A stretch of DNA of 64,000 bases from JAEZJZ01 sp050949055. GTDB taxonomy: Bacteria; Bacillota; UBA994; UBA5500. The translations under genes were made by a program, and so were the position numbers. The notes under the pieces are model-generated. The model saw nothing but the letters and a program-made list of their open reading frames with translations, was not told the origin of the DNA and did not search any database. The DNA is taken from positions 310,001 to 374,000 of the forward strand of contig JBMNFA010000001.1 in the NCBI GenBank assembly GCA_050949055.1, given 5' to 3'. Shown here in pieces: positions 52,937-61,135 of the stretch (the first letter of the stretch is position 1; every line of letters begins with the position of its first letter).

Positions 52937-52985
52937 GCCGAAAAGCGCCCCATTGCCTTCATCCATAGAGGGATTCCAACCTGCG

Positions 52986-54305
52986 CTACTTCCCCTCCCA
53001 CTCCATGAGCCGTTGCTTTTGAGTGCGTTCGTAGCCGTTTGCCCCCGGCTGGTAATAGCGCTTGTGCCGTAGGTTGTCGGGCAGATATTGCTGGCGCACA
53101 TAATGGCCGGGGAAATCATGGGGATAGCGATAGTCAACCCCATGGCCCAACTTGGCGGCACTCTTATAATGGGCGTCGCGCAGGTGCTTGGGCACCGCCA
53201 CGTTGGTTTCCTGCTGCACATCGGTCCAGGCATCAGCCATGCCTGCCGTAACCGCATTGCCCTTGGGCGCACAGGCGATGTAGGTGGCAGCCTGGGCCAG
53301 GGGCAAGCGGGCTTCCGGCATGCCCAACATGGCCGCTGCCTGGGCGGCCGCCACGGCCACGGTGAGGGCGCGGGGATCGGCGTTGCCCACATCCTCCGCG
53401 GCGCAGATGACGATGCGCCGCGCCACAAACACCGGATCCTCACCGGCGTAGAGCATGCGCGCCAACCAATAGAGGGTGGCGTGGGGATCGCTGCCGCGCA
53501 TGGACTTGATGAAGGCGGAGATGGTGTCGTAGTGCTGGTCGCCATTCTTGTCGTAGACGATGGCCCGCTGCTGAATGGACTCGGCAGCCACCTCCAAGCT
53601 GATGCGCCGCACCCCATCATCGTCCGGCTCTGTGGTCAACACCGCCAGCTCCAGCGCGTTGAGAGCGGAGCGGGCATCGCCGTTAGCCACCCGCACCAGA
53701 TGGTCTGCTGCCTCGGGGGCCAACTCCACTCGGTAGTCGCCCAGCCCGCGGACGGTGTCCTGCAGCGCTTGCTGCAGCACCAAGCGCATCTCCTCATCGG
53801 GCAGGGGCTCAAGGCGAAAAACCCGCGAGCGGGAAACCAGCGGCGGGTTGACTTCGAAGTAGGGGTTTTCGGTGGTGGCACCGATCAACACGATGGTGCC
53901 GTCCTCCACGTAAGGCAGCAATGCATCCTGCTGCGCCTTGTTAAAGCGGTGGATCTCGTCCACAAACAGGATGGTGCGCTGCGCCTGCATGCCCAGGCGT
54001 TCCTTGGCGGCAGCCACCACCTGCCGGATATCCGCCACGCCTGCGGTGACGGCGTTCAGCTGCTCGAAGGCCATCTGGGTGGTATTAGCAATCACCCGGG
54101 CCAGGGTGGTTTTGCCTGTGCCCGGGGGACCGTAAAAGATCAGTGAAGATAAGCGGTCAGCCAAAATAGCCCGGCGCAGCAGACGGCCAGGACCGATGAT
54201 CTGCTGCTGTCCCCGCACTTCATCCAGCGTGCGCGGTCGCATCCGCTCCGCCAGCGGGGCCACGCTCTGCTTCAGCTGTTGCCGATGATGGTCAAACAGG
54301 TTCAC
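52986..54305 (-). CDS. rarA: Replication-associated recombination protein RarA (MgsA)
   Basis: 439 residues. AAA+ domain: RPRTLDEVRGQQQIIG, Walker A GPPGTGKTTLARVIA (about 59-73), Walker B ILFVDEIHRFNKAQQD (about 112-127), sensor 1 IGATTENPYFEVN, then the C-terminal oligomerisation region (LPDNLRHKRYYQPGANGYE near the end). Acts at stalled forks together with SSB and RecA pathways. The start ATG follows GGTGAGTCGATG-like signals. It ends 50 nt before dispersed element A. Confidence 0.95.
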   Translation of the reverse strand: MNLFDHHRQQLKQSVAPLAERMRPRTLDEVRGQQQIIGPGRLLRRAILADRLSSLIFYGPPGTGKTTLARVIANTTQMAFEQLNAVTAGVADIRQVVAAAKERLGMQAQRTILFVDEIHRFNKAQQDALLPYVEDGTIVLIGATTENPYFEVNPPLVSRSRVFRLEPLPDEEMRLVLQQALQDTVRGLGDYRVELAPEAADHLVRVANGDARSALNALELAVLTTEPDDDGVRRISLEVAAESIQQRAIVYDKNGDQHYDTISAFIKSMRGSDPHATLYWLARMLYAGEDPVFVARRIVICAAEDVGNADPRALTVAVAAAQAAAMLGMPEARLPLAQAATYIACAPKGNAVTAGMADAWTDVQQETNVAVPKHLRDAHYKSAAKLGHGVDYRYPHDFPGHYVRQQYLPDNLRHKRYYQPGANGYERTQKQRLMEWEGK

Positions 54306-54311
54306 ATCGAC

Positions 54312-55349
54312 TCACCGGCCGAGGGCAGACTGAATACGGGCCAGCGCTTCGCTGCAATCGTCCCGGTTGACGTTGAGGTGGGTGACCAGACGCACGGTGT
54401 TTGGCCCTGGGGAGCCGCCCTTGACGCCAACCGCCGCCAAACGCTGCACCACCTGGGGGCCAGTGAGGCCGGTGCCGCTGACGTCGATGGCAATGATGTT
54501 GGTCTGCACCGTTTCCATATCGATGCTCAGCCCGGGGATCTGTTGCAGGCCCTCTGCCAGATAGCGGGCGTTTTGGTGGTCTTCCGCCAGCCGCTCCACG
54601 TTGTTCTCCAATGCATAGATGCCTGCCGCTGCTAGCACGCCCACCTGTCTCAGGCCACCGCCCAGCATCTTGCGGTACTTGCGGGCGGCGGCGATGAACT
54701 GCTTGCTGCCACAGAGCACGGCACCGACGGGGGCACCGAGTCCCTTGGACAGACAGACGCTGATGCTATCCACGCCTGCGGTCAGTTCGCTGGGATGCAC
54801 ACCCAAAGCCACCGCCGCATTCATGATGCGCGCGCCATCCACATGCAGGGGAATGCCATGCTCGGCGGCCACCTGTGCAATGGCCCGCACCTGCTCCGGC
54901 CGGGTGATGGTTCCGCCAGCCCGGTTATGGGTGTTCTCCAGGCAGATTAGCCCGGTGGAAGGGAAGTGGACGTTTTCAGCCCGGATATGCTGTCTGACAG
55001 CTTCAGGATCCAACACGCCCCGCTGACCCGGCACCAGCACCGGGATCAATCCTCCCAGAGCAGACAAACCTCCTACTTCAAAGTAGAAGATGTGGGCCCG
55101 CGCCTCCAAAATTACTTCCGCACCCCGGGGGCAGTGGGTCAGCAAGGCGACTAAGTTGCCCTGGGTGCCGCTGGTGACGAACAGGCCAGCCTCCATACCC
55201 ACCCGTTCGGCCATCATCTGCTCCAAGCGGACGACCGTGGGGTCCTCGACATAGACATCGTCGCCCACTTCCGCCTGATACATCGCCCGGCGCATCGGTT
55301 CGTTGGGCAGGGTGATGGTGTCGCTGCGCAAGTCTATTACTCGGTTCAT
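54312..55349 (-). CDS. ltaE: Low-specificity L-threonine aldolase
   Basis: 345 residues. Type I fold PLP enzyme: DLRSDTITLPNEPMRRAMYQAEVGDDVYVEDPTV at the start, ENTHNRAGGTI (about 136-146), HVDGARIMNAA and the PLP lysine in SVCLSKGLGAPVGAVLCG (about 195-212). Cleaves L-threonine/allo-threonine to glycine and acetaldehyde. ATG 55349 is 6 nt downstream of the previous gene's hairpin. It is immediately downstream of trxA on the same strand. Confidence 0.95.
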   Translation of the reverse strand: MNRVIDLRSDTITLPNEPMRRAMYQAEVGDDVYVEDPTVVRLEQMMAERVGMEAGLFVTSGTQGNLVALLTHCPRGAEVILEARAHIFYFEVGGLSALGGLIPVLVPGQRGVLDPEAVRQHIRAENVHFPSTGLICLENTHNRAGGTITRPEQVRAIAQVAAEHGIPLHVDGARIMNAAVALGVHPSELTAGVDSISVCLSKGLGAPVGAVLCGSKQFIAAARKYRKMLGGGLRQVGVLAAAGIYALENNVERLAEDHQNARYLAEGLQQIPGLSIDMETVQTNIIAIDVSGTGLTGPQVVQRLAAVGVKGGSPGPNTVRLVTHLNVNRDDCSEALARIQSALGR

Positions 55350-55370
55350 CCTAATCTAATACCCCCATTC

Positions 55371-55399
55371 TGATACGTGGGGACTGTCCCCACGTGTCA
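55371..55399. repeat. GGGGAC palindrome at the trxA stop
   Basis: TGATACGTGGGGAC / GTCCCCACGTGTCA around one base, one wobble-type mismatch near the ends. It includes the trxA stop codon (55397-55399) and sits in the 47-nt gap before ltaE. Confidence 0.75.
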
Positions 55400-55729
55400 T
55401 TTCTTTAGAGCTTCTTCCAGACGCTGACGCAGCACCTGCTTGGACATGGCTCCCACCAGCCGGGCCTGTTCTTCGCCGTCCTTGAACAACACCATGGTGG
55501 GAATGCTCATCACGCCGTAGCGCATGGCCACCTCCGGCTCTTGATCCACGTCCACCTTGGCTATGGTCAGTTGATCGGACATCTCCGCCGCCAGTTCCTC
55601 CAGTATCGGTCCCACCATGCGACATGGACCGCACCAAGTGGCCCAAAAGTCGACCAAGACCGGTTTGCTGGAATCGAGCACCTCTGCCTGAAAGGTGCTG
55701 GTGGTGACCTTCTTCGTGTTCTCTGCCAT
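55397..55729 (-). CDS. trxA: Thioredoxin
   Basis: 110 residues. Active site WATWCGPCRMVGP (about 28-40), cis-proline segment YGVMSIPTMVLFKDGEE (about 70-86) and C-terminal helix. General disulfide reductant; anaerobes use it with thioredoxin reductase, not encoded here. It starts directly after the rseC-like gene stop (TAG then ATG), so translation is coupled. A GGGGAC palindrome overlaps its stop. Confidence 0.97.
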   Translation of the reverse strand: MAENTKKVTTSTFQAEVLDSSKPVLVDFWATWCGPCRMVGPILEELAAEMSDQLTIAKVDVDQEPEVAMRYGVMSIPTMVLFKDGEEQARLVGAMSKQVLRQRLEEALKK

Positions 55730-56152
55730 CTAGTTGTTGACCTCCCTTTCATCGACAATCCCGGTAATGACGATTTGAAAGCGCTGACTGGTCTTCATCT
55801 TTGGCTCCAGGCGCCAATGGATCAGCCCGTAGGTGCCGGCCATAGCCAAGATGCCCAACATCGCCGCTCCCAGCTGGGAAGACAGCGTTTGGCCTACAGC
55901 CACTCCCAGGAAGAGCATCAGCAAGGGCAGACCGTAGACAATCAGCCCTGCCGTGACCACATCCCGGTGGGTCATTTCCATGCGCACGGTCTGGCCAGCA
56001 CTGGCACCAGCTTGGTTGACCGCACTGACGGTCAACTCTTTGCTTTCGTGGGCAAGTTCGCACTTGCCGCATTTGGCACAGGCCGATTGCTGGCGCAGAC
56101 GCACGTCAGCCAGCTGACCTTGCGTGCGCACAACCAATCCGATTTCCTGCAT
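55730..56152 (-). CDS. SoxR-reducing system protein RseC family
   Basis: 140 residues from ATG 56152 (GGAGGTT site about 10 nt upstream); 36 in-frame codons upstream are not used. N-terminal soluble region with CAKCGKC (about 25-31), which could bind an Fe-S cluster, followed by two membrane helices (about 70-92 and 95-116). RseC-type proteins accompany Rnf complexes and reduce SoxR in enterobacteria; no rnf genes are visible here. It is coupled to trxA downstream, suggesting a thiol-redox role. Confidence 0.82.
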   Translation of the reverse strand: MQEIGLVVRTQGQLADVRLRQQSACAKCGKCELAHESKELTVSAVNQAGASAGQTVRMEMTHRDVVTAGLIVYGLPLLMLFLGVAVGQTLSSQLGAAMLGILAMAGTYGLIHWRLEPKMKTSQRFQIVITGIVDEREVNN

Positions 56153-56245
56153 CCGCCGATAACCTCCTTGTGTAGCTTCCGACAGGCTGTCTGGTTTTAT
56201 CATCACCATCCAGTATAGCACGCTGTCAGCGAAAACCCACCAGAC

Positions 56246-56269
56246 GGCGTCAAGTCTCAAACTGACGCC
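56246..56269. repeat. Remnant of the 71-nt hairpin element
   Basis: GGCGTCAAGTCTCAAAC runs straight into TGACGCC: the outer arm ends remain (7-bp pair) while the loop and inner right arm are deleted. It marks an internal deletion product of the element seen at 8319-8597. Confidence 0.65.
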
Positions 56270-56342
56270 CTTGCCAGCGCATTGATTGTTGTTCTACAAC
56301 CGCAGCGCGTCTCCTGCCGAACCAGCAGTTTTATAATATATG

Positions 56343-56367
56343 AAAAGGCGAGGCCAAAAGCCTCGCC
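56343..56367 (-). terminator. Intrinsic terminator of the tandem 6S-like RNAs
   Basis: Minus strand GGCGAGGC-TTTTG-GCCTCGCC, perfect 8-bp GC stem followed by TTTTC. It follows the second 6S-like RNA by 1-2 nt. Confidence 0.88.
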
Positions 56368-56368
56368 T

Positions 56369-56555
56369 AGTCTTCCTCCACCGTGCCGTGAGCATCTTTC
56401 TGTTTTAGAATCCCGCTCTCGCAGGTGGGCACCATACCGTTGCTTTATGAGTCCACTTACCGAGGCATTCACGCCGCAACGCGCTCCGGCTCCCAATGTC
56501 AACTTGTTGGTTCAAAACAAATTGACCTCACGCACACAGCAGACTTGGATTGCTT
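56369..56555 (-). ncRNA. 6S-like RNA, second (downstream) copy
   Basis: About 187 nt. Promoter-like TTGTTT-17-TATGAT (TATGAT complement of 56562-56567) precedes it. The outer stem is AGTCT-GCTGTG with CACGGT and AGACT (G-U pairs included). Blocks TGCTGTGTGCGTGAGG, TTGTTTTGAACCAACAAG and TTGGGAGC are shared with copy 1, as is the 3' segment GGTGCCCACCTGC...GGGATTCTAAAAC. Long hairpin with a central bubble and a strong terminator are as in Firmicute 6S RNA, the sigma-A RNA polymerase mimic. Confidence 0.72.
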
Positions 56556-56607
56556 GGTTTAATCATAGCATCGTCGAAAGGAGCAAACAAGTGGGAATTG
56601 TTAGTGC

Positions 56608-56807
56608 GATTCCACATCCCCACCATGCCGTCTAAGCCGCTCGTTTTCGAACCGCTAAGTAAACGTGGGTGCCAACCTGCCCAGTTTACACGTCCATTCT
56701 GAGCGATGGCCTGTGCTCCGTGGGCAGAGCGTAGCTCCCGATTCGAAGGTGTTGGATCAAAACAACGCAGGCTGCGACGCACACAGCAGGGAGTTGTGGG
56801 AATTGTC
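56608..56807 (-). ncRNA. 6S-like RNA, first (upstream) copy
   Basis: About 200 nt. Promoter TTGCGG-17-TAGAAT is just upstream (TAGAAT complement of 56815-56820). Terminal stem AATTCCCACA / TGTGGAAT, with GCTGTG pairing to CATGGT. Shared blocks with copy 2: TGCTGTGTGCGTC, TTGTTTTGATCCAACACC, TCGGGAGC and the 3' segment GGTTGGCACCCACG...GGTTCGAAAAC. No reading frame is shared, and the two units are aligned head to tail with a spacing of about 250 nt. Lies between a P-II gene and rseC. Confidence 0.72.
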
Positions 56808-56887
56808 TAAATTAATTCTAACACAGCCGCGTCAGCGCCGCAACGGAAGGACAAGGAAATAGCAGTCAACCGTTGCAAAAAATTCAG

Positions 56888-57223
56888 TTAATCGGTCAAC
56901 CTGCTGGCCAGATGCGCGATGCCCACCACTTTGGATAGCTCCAGCACAAAGGCGATTCCGGTGGCGGGCTTATCCAGGCTGCCTGCCCGGATGACCGATT
57001 CCAGCACCTGCTGGGTGATCTCGTGATTGACAATGGTCAACACGATATCCTTCTCCGGTTCAATGGCTATCCCAAATAGCTTTTTCTGCTCGTTGATGCC
57101 GGTTCCGCGCCCGGGGATGATGGTGGCTCCCTCCGCACCGGCGGCTTTGGCTGCCTTGACGATATCCACGTTTTGCCCTCTATTGACAATGACAACGATT
57201 AGGTCTTGCTTGATATTGGCCAT
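56888..57223 (-). CDS. P-II family nitrogen regulator-like protein
   Basis: 111 residues from ATG 57223 (GGATGA site). Ferredoxin-like P-II fold: LIVVIVNRGQNVDIVKAAKAAGAEGATIIPGRGTG (about 6-40), T-loop region INEQKKLFGIAIEPEKDIVLTIV and VLELSKVVGI near the C-terminus. The T-loop lacks the tyrosine that is uridylylated in classic GlnB. It begins next to two DUF1538 membrane protein genes, overlapping or adjacent, and probably controls them by binding nucleotides. Confidence 0.85.
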   Translation of the reverse strand: MANIKQDLIVVIVNRGQNVDIVKAAKAAGAEGATIIPGRGTGINEQKKLFGIAIEPEKDIVLTIVNHEITQQVLESVIRAGSLDKPATGIAFVLELSKVVGIAHLASRLTD

Positions 57224-57228
57224 CGAGA

Positions 57229-57951
57229 TCATCCTTTCTTGCCGGACCGGTAAACCTGGCCCAAAATCATCACCGCAAGGATTGGAGCCAACGCCACCAG
57301 GGCGACCATGCCAAAGCCGTCGGTGACCGGGTCTCGGCCCGCCGTTACTGAAGCCAGGCCGATGCTCAACGAGAGAATGAAGGTAGAAACCATAGGTCCC
57401 GTGGATACCCCACCGGCATCAAAGGCGATTGAACTGAAGGTGGGATCGGCAAACTGCAAGATCACCAGCACCGAGGCGTAACCGCCAAAGACCAGCCAAG
57501 TAAAGGGTACCCCATAGACGATTCTAGCCATTCCCAAACCGACGAACAGTGCTACGCTGGCAGCAACTGTATACAGCAGTATATTCTGTTTGATACTGCC
57601 ACTGCTGGCTCTCTCCACCTGGGCACAGAGTACGTGCACCGCCGGCTCGGCGACGGCCGCCACGAATCCCAGGATTGACCCGATGACGACCGGCAGCCAG
57701 CGAATGGAAACAGAGCCCAATTGTTGGCCCATGGCCTGGCCGGTGGATAGGAAGCCCACATGCACGCCGTGCAACAGCAAGGTCAAGCCAACAAAGGTGA
57801 GCGCCAACCCGCGCAGAATGTCCGCCATCACGTTCTTGGGAGGGCGGTAGTGCCAGGCCACCAGGGGAATTAACAGAAGCAACGGAGTCAACGCAGTAGC
57901 CACTTCCAAAGCGGCACCGGGCAAGCCGGCGAATAGTGCTGCAAGACTCAT
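57229..57951 (-). CDS. DUF1538 membrane protein, second of pair
   Basis: 240 residues, about seven helices. Family blocks: LLLHGVHVGFLSTGQAMGQQLG, FVAAVAEPAVHVLCAQVE (about 93-110) and FDAGGVSTGPMVSTFILSLSIGLAS (about 175-199). It overlaps the upstream DUF1538 gene by 4 nt and precedes the P-II gene by 5 nt. Unknown substrate; AEPDLRV/AEPAVHV and GGVSTGP are shared by both paralogs and resemble a duplicated transport core. Confidence 0.88.
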   Translation of the reverse strand: MSLAALFAGLPGAALEVATALTPLLLLIPLVAWHYRPPKNVMADILRGLALTFVGLTLLLHGVHVGFLSTGQAMGQQLGSVSIRWLPVVIGSILGFVAAVAEPAVHVLCAQVERASSGSIKQNILLYTVAASVALFVGLGMARIVYGVPFTWLVFGGYASVLVILQFADPTFSSIAFDAGGVSTGPMVSTFILSLSIGLASVTAGRDPVTDGFGMVALVALAPILAVMILGQVYRSGKKG

Positions 57952-58643
57952 CCCAACACCAACCCCAGCAGCATTACGGCCAAAATGGGGCCTAGCGATG
58001 CCATCCCCACCAAGCCGAAGCCATCGGCCAACTCCGATCGGCCTTGCATGACGGCTGACGTTCCCGCACCCAGGCTGAGAATGAAAGGCGTGGTCATTGG
58101 ACCGGTGGTGACGCCGCCGGAGTCAAAGGATACCGGCAAATAGGTGGCGGGGACGAACAAGGCTAAGACCAGCACCAGACCGTAACCGATGGTGAGCACC
58201 CGGCGGATAGGCCAGCCTAAACCGATGCGTAACATGGACAAGGCCAGGAACAGGCCGACACCAACGCTGACCATCACGATCAGCACTGACTTGGATACTG
58301 CCCCACCAGAAACGCTGTCGAATTGTCCGGCCAAGACCCGCAGGTCCGGCTCGGCAATGGTGATCACGAATCCCAGCACAAAGGAAGCGGCGATGAAGAA
58401 CGGAACCGAACCGGAGGAAGGCAACGAGCTGCCCAACAGACGGCCCAATGGCACTAATCCCACGTCGGCACCGATCAGAAACAGGAACATGCCCAGCAGA
58501 ACAAAGGCTACACCGCCCAGAAAAAGCATGAACTCTTCCGCCGGGATGCGGACCAGGGTCAGCTGCAGAATCACAATCACTACAGTCATGGGAAGGATGG
58601 CAGCCACTGCCTCCTTCCAGATATGACCATACTTATTCACCAC
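57948..58643 (-). CDS. DUF1538 membrane protein, first of pair
   Basis: 231 residues with about seven helices. Shared with its partner: MFLFLIGADVGLVPLGRLLGSSL, FVITIAEPDLRVLAGQFD (about 93-110) and FDSGGVTTGPMTTPFILSLGAGTSA (about 172-196). The pair probably makes a heterodimeric or pseudo-symmetric membrane complex, with the P-II protein as its regulator. ATG 58643 follows GGGGGTGACG. About 100 nt separate it from the aspS end. Confidence 0.88.
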   Translation of the reverse strand: MVNKYGHIWKEAVAAILPMTVVIVILQLTLVRIPAEEFMLFLGGVAFVLLGMFLFLIGADVGLVPLGRLLGSSLPSSGSVPFFIAASFVLGFVITIAEPDLRVLAGQFDSVSGGAVSKSVLIVMVSVGVGLFLALSMLRIGLGWPIRRVLTIGYGLVLVLALFVPATYLPVSFDSGGVTTGPMTTPFILSLGAGTSAVMQGRSELADGFGLVGMASLGPILAVMLLGLVLG

Positions 58644-58739
58644 GTCACCCCCATCTGCCTATACGAGTTCGCTGAAAAGTGGTGGAATACCTGCAGGCCA
58701 ACGAAATGCAGACCATTTCCCTCTCCCCAATGGTCCCGC

Positions 58740-60509
58740 CTATGATTGGAGCACCAGACCCAGTTCGCGCAGTTGCCGTTGGTCCACCGCGTTGGGGGCA
58801 TCGGTCATTAAATCGCTGGCGCTGGTTGTCTTCGGGAAGGCGATCACATCGCGGATGCTGGGCCGCTTGGCGAGCAACATCACCAACCGGTCCAGCCCGA
58901 AGGCTATTCCACCATGAGGCGGTGTGCCGTATTCGAAGGCATCCAGCAAAAAGCCAAACTTGGCGTAGGACTCGGCCGGGCTCATGCCCAGCGCCTGGAA
59001 CATGCGCTCCTGCACTTCCCGGCGATGAATGCGGATACTGCCGCCCCCCAACTCCACCCCGTTGAGTACCAGGTCGTAAGCCCTAGCCCGCACGCGGGCA
59101 GGATCGGTGGCCAACAGCGGCAGGTCTTCCTCCGCGGGAGAGGTAAAGGGGTGGTGCAGAGCGACAAAGCGTCCCTGGTCTTCGTCCCATTCCAGCAAGG
59201 GGAACTCGGTCACCCAGAGGAAGCTGAAGCTGTCCTGGGGGATCAGGCCGAGCACGTCACCCAGATGCATCCGCAGAGCGCCCAGCGCTGCCGCCACAAC
59301 GGCTGGCTGATCGGCTACGAAGAAGAGTAGGTCGCCCGGTTCCACGGACATGCGTGTTTGCAGCTGCTGCAACAGCTCCGGGGTGAAAAACTTGTTGATT
59401 GGCGAGCGCACGCCTTTCTCCTCGAAGGCCATCCAAGCCAGCCCCTTGGCACCATATTTAGCCACCAAAGCGCCCAGTTGGTCGATCTCCTTGCGCGAGA
59501 AACGGGACGCCGCGCCCTTGGCATTGATGGCCTTCACTTGGGCTGCCCCTTGGAAAACCTTGAACTGGCTCTGCTGCCCGATATCGCTGATGTCCACCAG
59601 CTCCAGGCCAAAGCGGATGTCGGGCTTGTCCGAGCCGAAGCGGTCCATGGCCTCAGCATAGGTCAGACGGGGGAACTGAATGTCTGCCGGGTCCAGCTGC
59701 AGAGCAGCCTGGCAGACCGCCCGCACCATGCCTTCGGCCAGTTGCTGCACGTCAGCTTCGCTGACGAAGGACATCTCCAAGTCAATCTGGGTGAACTCCG
59801 GCTGCCGGTCCGCCCGCAGGTCCTCGTCGCGGAAACAGCGGGCCAGCTGGTAGTAGCGGTCATAACCGGCCACCATCAGCAGCTGTTTGAATAGTTGGGG
59901 CGACTGGGGCAGCGCATAGAAGTTACCCGGGCTGACCCGGGATGGCACCAAGTAGTCCCGCGCCCCTTCCGGGGTGCTGCGGGTGAGCATGGGCGTCTCG
60001 ATCTCCAGGAAACCTTGCTGGTCCAGATAATTGCGGGCGCTCATCGCCACCCGGTGGCGCAGCATCAACGCTTGCTGCAAGTCCGGACGTCGCAGATCCA
60101 GATAGCGGTATTTCAAGCGCAACGTCTCGTCAGCATCCAAGTCCGGCTGGATATAAAACGGGGGCGTCTTGGCGCTGTTCAGCACCTCCAGCCGGGAGAC
60201 ATGCACCTCCAAGCTGCCGGTGGGCAGATTGGGATTCTCTCCGCCGCTGGGACGGGTGGCTACCTGGCCGCTACAGGCCAATACGTATTCCGAACGCACC
60301 GCCTCGGCGGCAGCGAAGGCTTCCGGCGCTTGCTGGGGATGGAGCATCAACTGCACCAATCCGCTGCGATCCCTGAGGTCGATGAAGATCAGCCCGCCCA
60401 AGTCGCGCCGCTTCTGCACCCAGCCGATCAGGGTCACTGTCTGGCCGATGTGTTCTGGCCGCAGCTCTCCGCAATAGTTCGTCCTTTGCCAGTGAAATCT
60501 TTGGTTCAA
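58740..60509 (-). CDS. aspS: Aspartate-tRNA ligase
   Basis: 589 residues from TTG 60509, preceded by GAGGGGAGAAGG; upstream ATGs would add 8 to 32 unlikely residues. OB-fold anticodon domain (VTLIGWVQKRRDLGGLIFIDLRDRSGLVQL), class II core with FRDEDLRADRQPEFTQIDLEMSF (motif 2), bacterial GAD insertion (about 290-400), and GGIAFGLDRLVMLL (motif 3). Charges tRNA-Asp. In relatives hisS directly precedes aspS; here the upstream gap contains dispersed element B instead. Confidence 0.96.
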   Translation of the reverse strand: MNQRFHWQRTNYCGELRPEHIGQTVTLIGWVQKRRDLGGLIFIDLRDRSGLVQLMLHPQQAPEAFAAAEAVRSEYVLACSGQVATRPSGGENPNLPTGSLEVHVSRLEVLNSAKTPPFYIQPDLDADETLRLKYRYLDLRRPDLQQALMLRHRVAMSARNYLDQQGFLEIETPMLTRSTPEGARDYLVPSRVSPGNFYALPQSPQLFKQLLMVAGYDRYYQLARCFRDEDLRADRQPEFTQIDLEMSFVSEADVQQLAEGMVRAVCQAALQLDPADIQFPRLTYAEAMDRFGSDKPDIRFGLELVDISDIGQQSQFKVFQGAAQVKAINAKGAASRFSRKEIDQLGALVAKYGAKGLAWMAFEEKGVRSPINKFFTPELLQQLQTRMSVEPGDLLFFVADQPAVVAAALGALRMHLGDVLGLIPQDSFSFLWVTEFPLLEWDEDQGRFVALHHPFTSPAEEDLPLLATDPARVRARAYDLVLNGVELGGGSIRIHRREVQERMFQALGMSPAESYAKFGFLLDAFEYGTPPHGGIAFGLDRLVMLLAKRPSIRDVIAFPKTTSASDLMTDAPNAVDQRQLRELGLVLQS

Positions 60510-60787
60510 AACCCTTCTCCCCTCTCGGCACATCCCGCAATAAAGGATGTGCGCCTTACTACGTGAGTTCAATGAAAAGTTGGCAGTGCAACTGCCTGTG
60601 TGCATTTACGCTGTAATGCTACGGGTAACAATGAAGAACATCGCTTTCGCCCACAAGCCCTGTCATGCCGAGCACTGCAACAAGCTCAGCCTAAACTCCA
60701 ACCGGAATCTGGTTCCTCGGGCGTTGCTAGACCGGAGGACACCCGGAAAAAAGTGCTTTCATTTTATGAAAGCGTGCTGTTGTCGTT
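60510..60787. other. Intergenic region upstream of aspS, no gene recognised
   Basis: About 280 nt. A GCTTTCAT / ATGAAAGC hairpin lies near 60758-60776 and a TGTCATGCCGAGCA repeat-like stretch near 60660. No convincing frame or RNA was seen. Together with element B it fills 626 nt between aspS and the MBL hydrolase. Confidence 0.4.
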
Positions 60788-61032
60788 GGCCAGGCTGGCG
60801 CGCTAAGCCGCTGTCTGCCAACCAGAACAGATGTATGAGCTCGCATCGGCCGGGCGGCAGCAGAACTCGCCGCCCTGCATGTTCGCGAAGTCTAGCCCTC
60901 GACAAGGGTTTGTTCTTGCAGCACGATTACTGAGGCAAAATGGACGGCTCAAACAGCTGCTGCCTTTGGCCCCGTCGTCGCTCGCTCCTTGAATGAGGCA
61001 GCCAATGCGCCTGTTGCGCGGACAGCCTGGCC
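60788..61032 (+). repeat. Dispersed 245-bp element, copy B
   Basis: Opposite orientation to copy A (52689-52936) and similar over its whole length. End arms GGCCAGGCTG / CAGCCTGGCC pair perfectly, although the corresponding arms of copy A have a different sequence that also pairs. That covariation suggests that the paired ends are functional. Confidence 0.75.
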
Positions 61033-61135
61033 TCCTCGGCTGGCTTTCATTGAACATTCATGGAAGCTGCTCTAGCTGGATAAGTACCATCGGGCAATGA
61101 TGGCGATTCCCAACCTGGGCCAGCTGGTTATCGCT

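Noticed and set aside
56528..56782. 84-codon minus-strand frame in the 6S-like region
   Set aside because: The frame is not kept between the two RNA copies, whose conserved features are structural.
56336..56880. Tandem riboswitch controlling rseC
   Set aside because: Each unit has its own promoter-like sequence and long closing stem, shared motifs fit 6S RNA, and the terminator ends the region before rseC with no switchable partner seen.
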